DNA from: CAZBLP01 sp964492825
GTDB taxonomy: Bacteria; DYJV01
Reading direction: 5' to 3'
Length of the DNA stretch: 64,000 bases
Assembly: GCA_964492825.1 (NCBI GenBank)
Contig: CAZBLP010000001.1
Span: 62,001 to 126,000, forward strand
The notes under the pieces were generated by a model. It was given only the letters and a program-made list of their open reading frames with translations. It was not told the origin of the DNA and did not search any database. A program made the position numbers and the translations under genes. Below are positions 18,077 through 27,851 of this stretch, piece by piece; positions within the stretch are counted from its first letter, which is position 1, and every line of letters starts with the position of its first letter.

Positions 18077-20428
18077 TTATTTTAATTCTGCTATTGTTAT
18101 TCCCGTTCCACCACTTATTTCAATGGGAGAATAAAAATTTTTTATAAAACTGTTGTTTTTCAAATATTCGTCAATTCCTTTTTTTAATCTTCCGGTGCCA
18201 AGTCCATGTATGATTTCTATTTTATTTGCTCCTTTTAATAATGCGTAATCTATTAGTTTTTCCACTTCTGCAATTCCTTCATCAACTGTTTTGCCTATAA
18301 TATTGACGGTGAAAAGTTTATTAGAGTCTTCCGAATAATTGTAAAACTGCTGTTTCTTTTCTTCTGTAATTTCAATTGGAATTAATTCTCTGTAATCTAA
18401 AAAAAGTTTCAAATTGTTTTCAAATATAACTTCTATTTTGCCTTTTTCAATGTCAATTTTGTTAACCCTGCCGTTAACTCCTGTTTTAATATGTTTAACG
18501 ATTTTACCAATAAAATAGTCTGTTATATTATAGTTTATTTTTTTATTTTTTTCAATTTTTTTTGAAAAACTTTTTTTAATAGCAGTTTCCAATTTCTTTT
18601 TTTTCTCCATTATCTTGGCATATTCTTTTGCAGTAAGAACAGGTTTCACTTCATTTGCTATAAATTTCTCCAATTTTAAAATTTGATTTTCATACTTTTT
18701 TTTATATTTTTCTTTTAATTTTTCGAGGATATTATTTTTCTCAACAGCTATTTTTTCTTTTAATCTTATAAATTTTTTTCTCTCCAATTCCACTTGTTGC
18801 TTTTGTATAAGTATTTGCCTTTCTCTTTCCAAAAGTTCTTTTTTTAAATTGTCAATATCTATTAATTTTTTTAAAAACTCAGAAGAAGTTTCATTGTAAA
18901 ATTGCTTGCTAAGTTTAATTACTTCTTTGTTAAACTTAAGTTTTTCAGCTATACTTATACCGTAACTATGCCCTGCAACTCCGTAAATCAGCCTGTATTC
19001 GGGCTTTATGTTTTTTTCATTAAAAGCAACTGAAACATTTTCAACTTTATCGTAAACATAGTTGAGATATTTTAAATCCTCTATATGGCTTGTTATTGCA
19101 GCAAAAGAATCTTTTTTGAGAATGTACTCTATTAATGCTCTGCCAATGGCAGCGCCATCTTTTGGGTCAGTACCTGTGCCTAATTCATCTATAATAATGA
19201 GTGTATTATTGTCACAATGTTCCAGGAATGAGTTTATATTTGTAATATGAGCTGAGAATGTGCTTAAATCAGAAGAAATATCCTGTTCATCGCCTATATC
19301 AATAAAAATTTTCTCAAAGAATTTGATTTTACTTTTTTCAGATACTGGAACAGGAAAACCGCATTTTGCCATAAGAGATATGATTCCGAGAGTTTTTAAT
19401 GCAACAGTTTTTCCACCTGTATTTGCGCCTGTAATAATAAGAATGTTTTTATTCTCAAATAACAGGTCTATTGGAACAACATTTTTACCGTGTATTGCAA
19501 GTATTGGATTATAAGCATTGATTATTTTATTTTCATTTTCATTTAATGTTATTGGAAGGAAATTGTATTTTTTGGCTAATTTTGCTTTTGCTACTTTAAA
19601 ATCTATTTTTATCAAGTTTTTATAAGATTCATCTATTTCATAAAAATTATTTTTTACTTCTTCTGTAATTTCAGTGAGGATTCTGATTTTCTCATTGTAT
19701 TCTTCCTGATGTAAATACGCAAGTTTGTTATTTAGATTTACCACAAAGTCAGGCTCTACAAATATAGTGTTTCTTGTTGATGAATAATCTTGTATAATGC
19801 CTTTTACTCTTTGTGCAAAGTTTGGTTTCAGAGGGATAACATATCTGTTGTTCCTGATAGTGATAATTGTCTCCTGGATAATGTTTGTAAAATAACCTGA
19901 GAATAAAAATTCATTGAGTTTGTCAAGTATTTGATTTCTTGTGTCCCGTAGTTTGCTTCTAATTGATTTTAATTCCGGGCTTGCACTGTCTCTGAATTCT
20001 CCTATTTCATCAAAAGTTGTTTCAATTAAATTTTCCAAATATTTGAAATAATGCAATTTGTTGTTATATTTTATTTTAATTTTATAAAAATCATCATCTA
20101 ATTTTTCTATTAAATTTTTTACAGATGCTGAGATTTTAAAAAGATTTAATAGTTTTAAAAAATCTTGAGTTTGTAAAAATCCTCCCTCTTTTTTGAGTAA
20201 TAGAAAAATGTTGGATAAGTTTTCAATATCTATTTCAGGAAAACTTTCTTCATTGATTACTTTCAGAAAATTTGATACTTCTTCAATTTCCTCATTTGCT
20301 TCAAAAATTGACTGAAAAGGTTCCAAATTTTTAATGTTTTCCTGATTGGCTTCAGCTTTTGAAAATTTTAAAAGAGTATCAAGAATTTCATTAAACTGAA
20401 GACTTTGGGCTATTTTTTTGAAATCCAT
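18077..20428 (-). CDS. mutS2: Endonuclease MutS2
   Basis: A 783-residue MutS-like ATPase lacking the mismatch-recognition domain. It has core and clamp helices, an ATPase domain with Walker A GANTGGKTVALKT and IIIDELGTGTDP, a long charged coiled coil (about 515-640) and a C-terminal Smr nuclease domain with IEIIHGLGTGRLKKGI. MutS2 suppresses homologous recombination or rescues collided ribosomes, depending on the species. Its start overlaps the 3' end of the 3-methyladenine glycosylase gene by 19 bases, so the two DNA/RNA maintenance genes are coupled. Confidence 0.96.
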   Translation of the reverse strand: MDFKKIAQSLQFNEILDTLLKFSKAEANQENIKNLEPFQSIFEANEEIEEVSNFLKVINEESFPEIDIENLSNIFLLLKKEGGFLQTQDFLKLLNLFKISASVKNLIEKLDDDFYKIKIKYNNKLHYFKYLENLIETTFDEIGEFRDSASPELKSIRSKLRDTRNQILDKLNEFLFSGYFTNIIQETIITIRNNRYVIPLKPNFAQRVKGIIQDYSSTRNTIFVEPDFVVNLNNKLAYLHQEEYNEKIRILTEITEEVKNNFYEIDESYKNLIKIDFKVAKAKLAKKYNFLPITLNENENKIINAYNPILAIHGKNVVPIDLLFENKNILIITGANTGGKTVALKTLGIISLMAKCGFPVPVSEKSKIKFFEKIFIDIGDEQDISSDLSTFSAHITNINSFLEHCDNNTLIIIDELGTGTDPKDGAAIGRALIEYILKKDSFAAITSHIEDLKYLNYVYDKVENVSVAFNEKNIKPEYRLIYGVAGHSYGISIAEKLKFNKEVIKLSKQFYNETSSEFLKKLIDIDNLKKELLERERQILIQKQQVELERKKFIRLKEKIAVEKNNILEKLKEKYKKKYENQILKLEKFIANEVKPVLTAKEYAKIMEKKKKLETAIKKSFSKKIEKNKKINYNITDYFIGKIVKHIKTGVNGRVNKIDIEKGKIEVIFENNLKLFLDYRELIPIEITEEKKQQFYNYSEDSNKLFTVNIIGKTVDEGIAEVEKLIDYALLKGANKIEIIHGLGTGRLKKGIDEYLKNNSFIKNFYSPIEISGGTGITIAELK

Positions 20429-20979
20429 TTATTCCCCTTTATATAAAATCTTTTCAAGAGTTCTTTGCCTTTTGATATGCCAACTCTTGTAGTTTGTGTA
20501 ATGTTTTGTTTGGTGCAGCCATTTTCCAAAATAAAAATTTTATCTTTGTTTATTTTTAAAAAATTAAAGGAGTTGTCTATTCCAAGTGCTATTGTAAGTT
20601 TGGCTGGGCCATTGGTAAGGTTGAGTATATTATTTGAATTTCGTCGTTTTTTCATAATATCTATGCCGTCAGTTGGTTCTATGGCTCTAATAAAAACTGA
20701 AGATGGAAAATCTTTAACTGAAGTAACTATATTTAGAAGGTAAAATTTACCGTAAATTAAATAAACATATACAATCCCTCCATGTTCAAATATAGGTTTA
20801 TTCCTTTCGGTTTTGCCTATGAATCCGTGAGATGCAGGGTCTTGAAATCCTTCATAACTTTCAGTTTCAACTATAATTCCACCTGTAATTTTATTGTCTA
20901 TTTTTGTGAGTAATTTTTTACCAAGAAGTTCTTTTGCCACTATATCTGATGATTTTTCAAAACCTTTGTAATGTTTCAT
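20410..20979 (-). CDS. mpg: 3-methyladenine DNA glycosylase (AAG/MPG family)
   Basis: A 189-residue monofunctional glycosylase that removes alkylated purines from DNA in base excision repair. The active-site region VETESYEGFQDPASHGFIGKTERN and the following YVYLIYGKFYLLNIVT are characteristic, with the first Glu pair near residue 38-40. NGPAKLTIALGID is a further conserved block. Length is typical. It is first in a pair with mutS2, overlapping it by 19 bases. Confidence 0.94.
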   Translation of the reverse strand: MKHYKGFEKSSDIVAKELLGKKLLTKIDNKITGGIIVETESYEGFQDPASHGFIGKTERNKPIFEHGGIVYVYLIYGKFYLLNIVTSVKDFPSSVFIRAIEPTDGIDIMKKRRNSNNILNLTNGPAKLTIALGIDNSFNFLKINKDKIFILENGCTKQNITQTTRVGISKGKELLKRFYIKGNKWISKK

Positions 20980-21076
20980 TTTAAAAGAAATTATCAGTTA
21001 AAAAAATTTTTATCAAGTTTTTAATTAATCAGGTAAAAAAGTTTCCTATTCTAAAATGATATTTTTGAATTTTCAA

Positions 21077-22780
21077 CTATTTAAAATTGGTTTTTCTTTT
21101 TCCCAAAAGAATTTCTTTTTGTATTCGTTTTATTTTGAGGTTTTTAACCACTTCAATCTTTTTTTTAGTAAAGGGATTTTTTTCAATATAATACATTACA
21201 GATGACCATGTTAATGGAAGCGGAGTAAATATTTGAACCTGTTCAGGAATTACTTTGATGGTTTTAAGTAATTTTTGTTTTAATCCTTCTGTTTTTTTTA
21301 AGCTACATCCGGGATGAGCAACAATCAGATAAAAAGTTAAATATTGTTTTTTATGTGTGGATTTATTTAAAGTATAAAATTTTTTAACAAAATTTTCCAA
21401 AATATCATTTGAAGGTTTACCCATTAAATTTAAAACATCATCATCAAGATGTTCAGGTGCTATTTTTAATTGTCCTGAAATATGATGATTTATAAGCTCT
21501 TTAAGATAAATATCCCCGAATTTTTTATCCTTTACAATTAAATCATATCTTAAACCTGACTGAATAAAAACTTTTTTAACCCCTTGTATCTTTCTAACTG
21601 TTTTTAACAATTTAATCAATTTTTTGTGGGATACTTTCATTTTTTTACAAACATCAGGGAAAATACATTTTTTATTATTACATTTGCCTAATTTAATTTT
21701 TTTATCACATTCATATCCATACATATTGGCAGTTGCACCTCCAAGGTCATTTATAATTCCCTTGAAATATTTTGTTTTTTTTATTTTTTCAATTTCCCTA
21801 ACAATAGAGCCTATTGAGCGGCTAATAACAGTAGTGCCTTGATGCAATGCTATTGAGCAGAAATTACATTCCCCAAAACAGCCTCTGTTAATAGTTATTG
21901 AATTTTTTAATGTGTGAATAGCTTTTACTTCACCTTGTTTTTTTATTAGAGGATGAACATCATATTCAAAATCAAGTTCATAAAATGAATCAAGTTCTTC
22001 TTGAGTTGGCAAAAATTGAGGTGGATTATGTATTAAAAATCTATCTCCATGTTTTTGCATTAATCCTTTTGAATTTAACGTATCTTGATTTTCGTAAAAC
22101 AGTTTCATCATTTCAATAAATTTCTCTTTATTACCTGCAACTTCTTCATATGATGGCAGGGTTAAGAAATCTTTTTCAGATTTATTGGATATATAACATA
22201 ATCCCCTGATATTTTTATAAGAGAGATTATTAGCGAGATTATAAGCAAATTCCAAAATGGTTTTTTCACTCATTCCAAACATTAAAACATCTGCTTTTGA
22301 ATCAAAAAGAATGGAGCGTCTGACCTTGTCAGACCAGAAATCATAATGTGCAATTCTCCGAAGGCTTGCTTCAATACCGCCTATTGATATGGGTTTTTTA
22401 TATTTATCATACTGTTTTATGAGATTTACGTATTTGATTGTAGCTCTGTCAGGTCTTCTGTTATTAATTCCACCAGGTGTGAAATCATCTTTTTTTCTTT
22501 TTTTTAAAAGAGATGTATAGTTTGCCACCATTGAGTCAATACTTCCGGCAGTAACTGCCCAGAAAAGTTTTGGAATTCCAAGGGAAAGAATATCTGTCTC
22601 ACCTTTTATATCTGGCTGTGATATTATACCTACTTTGTAACCGTTTTTAACAAGTAATTTGCCAAGGATGGCAACCCCGATATATGGTGAATCTATGTAC
22701 GCATCTCCTGTTACAAAGATTATGTCAAGGTTATCCCATCCAAGTTTTTTGCACTCATCTTTATTAATAGGTAAAAACAT
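21077..22780 (-). CDS. YgiQ-family radical SAM protein
   Basis: A 567-residue radical SAM enzyme. The N-terminal region (DIIFVTGDAYIDSPYIG) resembles the B12-binding-like domain seen in YgiQ. The iron-sulfur site is CFGECNFC (C-x3-C-x2-C), followed by SIALHQGTTVISRS. A second cysteine set (GKCNNKKCIFPDVC) lies in the middle. APEHLDDDVLNLMGKP is a typical YgiQ segment. The reaction is not known for the family. It lies 8 bases after mgtE on the same strand. Confidence 0.9.
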   Translation of the reverse strand: MFLPINKDECKKLGWDNLDIIFVTGDAYIDSPYIGVAILGKLLVKNGYKVGIISQPDIKGETDILSLGIPKLFWAVTAGSIDSMVANYTSLLKKRKKDDFTPGGINNRRPDRATIKYVNLIKQYDKYKKPISIGGIEASLRRIAHYDFWSDKVRRSILFDSKADVLMFGMSEKTILEFAYNLANNLSYKNIRGLCYISNKSEKDFLTLPSYEEVAGNKEKFIEMMKLFYENQDTLNSKGLMQKHGDRFLIHNPPQFLPTQEELDSFYELDFEYDVHPLIKKQGEVKAIHTLKNSITINRGCFGECNFCSIALHQGTTVISRSIGSIVREIEKIKKTKYFKGIINDLGGATANMYGYECDKKIKLGKCNNKKCIFPDVCKKMKVSHKKLIKLLKTVRKIQGVKKVFIQSGLRYDLIVKDKKFGDIYLKELINHHISGQLKIAPEHLDDDVLNLMGKPSNDILENFVKKFYTLNKSTHKKQYLTFYLIVAHPGCSLKKTEGLKQKLLKTIKVIPEQVQIFTPLPLTWSSVMYYIEKNPFTKKKIEVVKNLKIKRIQKEILLGKRKTNFK

Positions 22781-22788
22781 TGTATTAT

Positions 22789-24144
22789 TTAAATTATAGA
22801 TAAAAGAATTATTGAAACAGAGAAATATATTGTTAATCCGGTTATATCATTAAGAGTTGAAATAAAAGGGCTGGAAGCAACAGCTGGATCAAAACTAAAT
22901 TTTACAAGAAGAGCAGGGACAAAAGTACCTATAAAAGTGGCGAAAGTCACAACGGAAAACATTGCAACAGCAACAACATAACCGAGCTTAGGATCTCCGT
23001 GCCACAACGGAGCAACTATTCCAAGTAATATTCCCATTATTATACCCATAACAATACCAACCCTGAGCTCTTTGAGCATAACTTTGCCAAGATTTTTTTT
23101 ATCAATTTTGCCGATAGCCATACCCCTAATTAAAATAGTGGAAGATTGGTTGCCAACATTACCGCCCATAGCCATTATCAAAGGCATGAAACTTGATAAA
23201 ATGGCAAATTCGTGAACCTTGCCCTGGAAAAATGTTATAACAAAACCTGAAATTAATTCTCCGAAAAATGTTATTAAAAGCCAAGGGAGTCTGACTTTGG
23301 CAATTCTGATGGATTTGTCACCAAGTAAAACTTCATCTTCAGATGTACCAGCCATTTTGTAAATATCTTCAGTAGCTTCTTCTCTAATAATATCTATAAT
23401 ATCATCAACGGTAATGATACCTACAAGTATATTTTGCTCATCAACAACAGGAATAGCCAATAAATCGTATTTTTCAACAATTTTGGCAACATCTTCCCTG
23501 TCCATGTCAACAGTGACTTTAATAACATCTCTAATCATTATTTCATTTAAAGTTTTTTCAGGCGGATTAATTATTAATTGCCTTAGGGAAATTACTCCAA
23601 CAAGTCTGCCACTGTCGTCAGTAACATAGACATAAAATACCATTTCAACATCTTCAGCTTTTTGCAAAGTTTTTGTGGCATCTTTTACTGTGGTTTTTTC
23701 ATGAAGTGCAAAGAAATTGGGGTTCATAACAGCTCCGGCACTATCCTCCGGATAATGCAAGAGCTCTTCAACTGCTTCTAATTCATCTTTAGTCATATAT
23801 TTTAAAATTTCATTGACTTTTTCTTCATTAAATAATCTTAAAATATTGGCAGCATCGTCACTTTCCATTTCATTTAAGATATTAGCAATTCCTTGTGGTT
23901 CAAGCTCCTCAAAGAATTCTATTATTAAGGGATCTTCAAGCTCAAGAATAATATTTGCAATTTTTGATTTGTCGCTTATAAATTCCCAAATTTTTTTTCT
24001 GTCAAGATCAGGGATATTTTTGATTATAGAAGCAATATCAGCAGGGTGTAACTTACTCAAAACTTTTTCAAGATTAGGCTTTGCATTTCTCCTAATAAGT
24101 TTTTTTACAGCCTCTATTTTTATTCTTAATGGTGGTGAAATCAT
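22789..24144 (-). CDS. mgtE: Magnesium transporter MgtE
   Basis: A 451-residue Mg2+ channel/transporter. It has the N-terminal MgtE domain (LHPADIASIIKNIPD), two CBS domains (about 140-260) that sense Mg2+, a connecting helix and five membrane helices. The pore segment with FMPLIMAMGGNVGNQSSTILIRG is diagnostic. The promoter upstream has an inverted repeat between its boxes; no M-box riboswitch is visible, so control is probably at the DNA level or by the protein's own Mg2+ gate. Confidence 0.96.
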   Translation of the reverse strand: MISPPLRIKIEAVKKLIRRNAKPNLEKVLSKLHPADIASIIKNIPDLDRKKIWEFISDKSKIANIILELEDPLIIEFFEELEPQGIANILNEMESDDAANILRLFNEEKVNEILKYMTKDELEAVEELLHYPEDSAGAVMNPNFFALHEKTTVKDATKTLQKAEDVEMVFYVYVTDDSGRLVGVISLRQLIINPPEKTLNEIMIRDVIKVTVDMDREDVAKIVEKYDLLAIPVVDEQNILVGIITVDDIIDIIREEATEDIYKMAGTSEDEVLLGDKSIRIAKVRLPWLLITFFGELISGFVITFFQGKVHEFAILSSFMPLIMAMGGNVGNQSSTILIRGMAIGKIDKKNLGKVMLKELRVGIVMGIIMGILLGIVAPLWHGDPKLGYVVAVAMFSVVTFATFIGTFVPALLVKFSFDPAVASSPFISTLNDITGLTIYFSVSIILLSII

Positions 24145-24175
24145 TTCTTTCCTGCAATAAATTTGAAATTTGTTT

Positions 24176-24204
24176 CATTTAGCAATATATATGCTAAAAG
24201 TCAA
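24176..24204 (-). promoter_or_regulatory. Putative mgtE promoter with operator-like inverted repeat
   Basis: On the minus strand TTGACT (24199-24204) and TAAATG (24176-24181) are 17 bases apart. Across the spacer and -10 box lies a perfect inverted repeat, TTTAGCA (24178-24184) and TGCTAAA (24192-24198), separated by 7 AT bases. A repressor bound there would block polymerase. The -10 is weak and the regulator is unknown. Confidence 0.45.
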
Positions 24205-24288
24205 ATTATAATTTTTGATAATTGCGAAAAAAGAAGTATATCTCAGATGTTCTGCTAAATTCGCAGTTGGAGTTTTATTTTAGTGTAT

Positions 24289-24329
24289 AAAAAAGAAAGT
24301 CGTAAACACAATGGTTTAATACGACTTTC
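24289..24329 (-). terminator. Rho-independent terminator after the transglutaminase gene
   Basis: On the minus strand, GAAAGTCGTA pairs perfectly with TACGACTTTC (24320-24329 with 24295-24304), and a run of six T follows (24294-24289). It lies 34 bases after the transglutaminase stop. Stem plus T-run is the standard form, so transcription of the molybdopterin oxidoreductase-transglutaminase pair should end here. Confidence 0.8.
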
Positions 24330-24363
24330 ATATACAAATGTGAAGAAATCACTTTGCTGTTGC

Positions 24364-25377
24364 TTATTTAACACTTTTCCATCTAACAGAATATTTAAAA
24401 CTTTTAGGAGCAAGATAATCAATAGGTTTCCCGTCAATTTCTACATAAGGATACATTAAATAATTTAAAGGAGCTTTTTTCTGTGCAGGATTCAAAAAAA
24501 GGTCTTTCCCTGTTGAAAGCTTAATTCTGTAAGGTTCAATTCCTTCCCAGTAAAATTTGAGATAATATTTTGTTTTTTCGCTATTCCATGAAAGATTTTT
24601 TATTAGCATCATTTTTCTTACATCTGCTGGATCAACACTGTACCATCCGTATCCTGGAATGTAAAATTGAGTCCAGCAGTGATAAGCTTTTGTAATATCC
24701 TGAGTATTTTTTTTACTAAGTCTTATTCCAAAAATTTCTCTTGCTGGAATTCCGGCTGCTCTGCAAAGGGTTACAAACATTGTGCTTATATCAGCACATT
24801 TTCCACCTGGGTCCTTTAACAGTTTGCATATATCTCCTTTTCCACATCCTCTGGTTTTAGGATTTCTGTAAGTATTTTTACAAACCCACAAGTATATTGC
24901 CCTTGCTTTTTCAGGAATATTTTTTTTGCCTTTGATAATTTTTTGTGCGAGGTTTTTTACAATATTGTTTATTGGTGCGAGTTCTGAGCCTTGCAGATAT
25001 GTTCTAAAATCATTTTTATTCCAGGCAAGTGCTTTTTCAGGATAAGAATAATTTTTCAAATATATTCTTTTTACTTTAAAACTAAATGTTAGCACTCTTT
25101 TTTTTGCATTTTTATCCCACTCAGCATAATAATTTAGATTGCCATATTTTTTTTCAGCATAAACCCCGTTTTTTGCAAAATTTCCTGTAATTTTAATATC
25201 AGTAATATCTTGATACTTATTGGATACAGGATATGGAAACCATAATCTAACCTTTTTCCCTTGAGGATATTGTGACATATCAAAGTTCATAGTTACAATT
25301 CCTTTAACATTTTCGGGAGTTGCATGAAGATAAGCAGCAAAGAACAGACTTAAAACAATTAAAATCAGTTTTTTCAT
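24364..25377 (-). CDS. Periplasmic transglutaminase-like protein
   Basis: A 337-residue protein with a Sec signal peptide (1-19, ending YLHA). The transglutaminase-like core has the Cys in GGKCADISTMFVTLCRAAGIPAR, the His in AYHCWTQFYIPG and the Asp in WYSVDPADV, a complete catalytic triad. Such domains act as cysteine proteases or cross-linking enzymes. It follows the molybdopterin oxidoreductase gene by 14 bases and shares its transcript; both products are exported. A role in maturation or protection of the partner enzyme is possible but not shown. Confidence 0.85.
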   Translation of the reverse strand: MKKLILIVLSLFFAAYLHATPENVKGIVTMNFDMSQYPQGKKVRLWFPYPVSNKYQDITDIKITGNFAKNGVYAEKKYGNLNYYAEWDKNAKKRVLTFSFKVKRIYLKNYSYPEKALAWNKNDFRTYLQGSELAPINNIVKNLAQKIIKGKKNIPEKARAIYLWVCKNTYRNPKTRGCGKGDICKLLKDPGGKCADISTMFVTLCRAAGIPAREIFGIRLSKKNTQDITKAYHCWTQFYIPGYGWYSVDPADVRKMMLIKNLSWNSEKTKYYLKFYWEGIEPYRIKLSTGKDLFLNPAQKKAPLNYLMYPYVEIDGKPIDYLAPKSFKYSVRWKSVK

Positions 25378-25391
25378 TTTTTCCTCCTTTT

Positions 25392-27647
25392 TTAAATTTT
25401 TTCAATTTTTACTTTTATTCCTTTAAAAGCGATTTGTCCTGATATTGGACACATTGCTTTTGAATTTGTTACGAAATTAATGGATTCCCAGGGTGAAAAC
25501 GGCTGTTTTTCACCATATGAATAAGGCACAAATATGGTATCATTTCTTATTTCTTCTGAAATAACAGCAAGGCACGTTGCTTTTCCGTAAGGAGAAATTA
25601 CGTTGATTTTACTATGATTTTTTATGTTTAAAAGTTTGGCAGTTTCAGGATGAATAACGCATATTTGATTGGGAGAGATGGAATACAGAAGTTTTGACCA
25701 ATGAGATGCATCTCCCATGATTGCCCATGACGGCCTTCCAGTAATTAAATTCAAAAAATAACTGCTGCTATCTGATTTTTTAATAATCTTTACAGGCTTT
25801 GCAAAACATGTTCCTTTTTGAAAAGGAGATTTTATCAGAATTTTTTCATATCCAATTGTGTTTTCTCCTTTTTTTGCAATATCAGGATCAATATAAAAGT
25901 GAGGAAAAGTACTTAATCCGCAAATTTTAAATTTTTCTTTATTTGCGGAAAATAGAAATTTTCCAGATTTTGTTTGAAATTTGCCATTGGCAAAAAGAGT
26001 TTTTCTTCCTACAGGTGCTCTAAGTGCACGAGTTTTTTCCTCTTTTATAAAGTTTTCTACAGAAAAGCCATATTTTGCACATGCAAAGTCTATTAATTTT
26101 TTATAATCTTTAAACTCATCTTTGAATATTTTTTCCCAGCCCATTTTTTTGCCAAGTTCTATCCACCACCATCTGTCAGGTTTTGCTTCTCCTGGAGGTT
26201 GAACTATTTTGGGGACAAAAGCAAATCTGCTGTCGTCAGATACAGGGGCTATACCACCAGCTTCAATCCAGGTTGCAGCAGGGAGAATATATTTGAAATA
26301 GTAAGCATTGACACTTGGCACAATTCCATTCCAAACGCTTAATTCGAGTTTTGGGATAATTCTTCTTATTTTATTTTGTTCCGGCCATTGAGTTAACGGA
26401 CTTCCTGTAGATATTAAAGCTTTTAATTTATACGGATATTCAGGATTTTCAACTGATTCAAGCCATGTGACAGGATTTTTGCCAAGTCCCTGTCTGCAAT
26501 GAGGAGTCATTGATTTTGGCACAGGAATTTCTCCTATTTTATGTCCCCCATTATTGAGACAGGCATATCCCATACCTGGTTTTCCAAAGTGTCCTGTTAT
26601 TGCAGCAAGCATATTAAAGGCTCTGTGAGTTTGAACAGAATTTGTGTGGTGGCTTAATCCTGCATTTCCAATAATTATTGCTTTTTTTGTAGTTGCATAT
26701 AATTTTGCCAGTTTTTCAAGATCATTTGCTGGAATTCCAGTAACAGATGATGCCCATTTAATAGAGTAATTATTTTCAAGAAGTTCTTTTCTGAAATTTT
26801 CAAATCCTTCAGTGTGTTTCTCTATAAATTTTTTGTTTTCAAGATTGTTTTTAATAATATAATGCATAAGCCCCAGAGCAAGTGCTAAATCTGTTCCTGG
26901 TCTTATTGGAAGCCATTTATCAGATTTATTGGCAGTTTCAGTTTTTCTCGGATCAATACAGATAAATTTGCATTCCCTTATTTTTTTTTCTTTTTCAAGA
27001 TTCAAAAAGATAGGTGCTCTTGTTGCAGCCATATTTGATCCAATGAAAATATAAAGGTCAGCAAAATAAAAATCCCTATGATCATAGATCCATGGAGTGT
27101 GTCTTGTGCCTGTTGTTGTAATACCTGCAATTTTGCCTGAGTAATTGCAAAACGGACCTGTTTTTTCCCAGTTGGGTGTGCCATACAGTTTGGCAAATGC
27201 TTTGTTCAGCAGTCTTCCGTCAAAAGCACTTCTTCCTGATGCCCATATACCAAGGCATTCTCCCCCATACTTTTCTTTTAATTGTTTTAAATTATAGGCT
27301 ATTTCATCAAGAATTTCATCCCAAGATATTTTTACATATTTTTTGCCGCTTCTTTTTAAAGGATGTTTCAATCTTGCAGGGGATTTTAAAATTTCAAGAC
27401 TTCCAAATGGTTTAATACATAAGGCCCCCTTTGTAACGGGATCATCTGGATTTCCGGTTAAATGAACAACTTTTCCGTTTTTTACAAATACAACCATAGT
27501 GCAACCTGCTTGACACCACATACAACCTGTAATGAACTTTTCAGCACCTTTTATTTTATTTGCTCCCATTAAAAGTGCTTTTTTATAAGGAATTACAGGG
27601 AGTATTGCTGATGCACAAATAAATTTTAAAAATTTTCTTCTATCCAT
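25392..27647 (-). CDS. Tat-exported molybdopterin oxidoreductase, orphan catalytic subunit
   Basis: A 751-residue member of the DMSO reductase superfamily. The N-terminus MDRRKFLKF is a Tat signal. A [4Fe-4S] site follows: C42, C45, C49 and C77. C167 in GPFCNYSG is a plausible Mo/W ligand, as in polysulfide, thiosulfate or formate enzymes. The C-terminal molybdopterin dinucleotide-binding domain contains NLITGRPSWAIMGDASHWS and VIHPETAKLLNI. The overall form is closest to PsrA/PhsA-like reductases or formate dehydrogenase-like enzymes, but no iron-sulfur (B) or membrane-anchor (C) subunit is adjacent, so substrate and electron partner are open. Confidence 0.88.
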   Translation of the reverse strand: MDRRKFLKFICASAILPVIPYKKALLMGANKIKGAEKFITGCMWCQAGCTMVVFVKNGKVVHLTGNPDDPVTKGALCIKPFGSLEILKSPARLKHPLKRSGKKYVKISWDEILDEIAYNLKQLKEKYGGECLGIWASGRSAFDGRLLNKAFAKLYGTPNWEKTGPFCNYSGKIAGITTTGTRHTPWIYDHRDFYFADLYIFIGSNMAATRAPIFLNLEKEKKIRECKFICIDPRKTETANKSDKWLPIRPGTDLALALGLMHYIIKNNLENKKFIEKHTEGFENFRKELLENNYSIKWASSVTGIPANDLEKLAKLYATTKKAIIIGNAGLSHHTNSVQTHRAFNMLAAITGHFGKPGMGYACLNNGGHKIGEIPVPKSMTPHCRQGLGKNPVTWLESVENPEYPYKLKALISTGSPLTQWPEQNKIRRIIPKLELSVWNGIVPSVNAYYFKYILPAATWIEAGGIAPVSDDSRFAFVPKIVQPPGEAKPDRWWWIELGKKMGWEKIFKDEFKDYKKLIDFACAKYGFSVENFIKEEKTRALRAPVGRKTLFANGKFQTKSGKFLFSANKEKFKICGLSTFPHFYIDPDIAKKGENTIGYEKILIKSPFQKGTCFAKPVKIIKKSDSSSYFLNLITGRPSWAIMGDASHWSKLLYSISPNQICVIHPETAKLLNIKNHSKINVISPYGKATCLAVISEEIRNDTIFVPYSYGEKQPFSPWESINFVTNSKAMCPISGQIAFKGIKVKIEKI

Positions 27648-27851
27648 AACCGCTCCAATGATTTAAAATTATTTTTGATAATATTTTTTTGATAAAATGT
27701 GAGAGTGATGATTAAATAAATTAATAAGTGAAGTCAAATTGAAAAAAATTATGATAAATAATTAAATTATAGAAAAATTTTATAAACAAGTTTGAGTTTT
27801 CTGTAAGGTAAATTAAGATAAATAGATTAAAAGTACTTAGATAAGAGGTTA

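Noticed and set aside
24145..24288. M-box riboswitch upstream of mgtE
   Set aside because: Only about 25 bases separate the likely transcription start from the ATG, and no M-box core is present.
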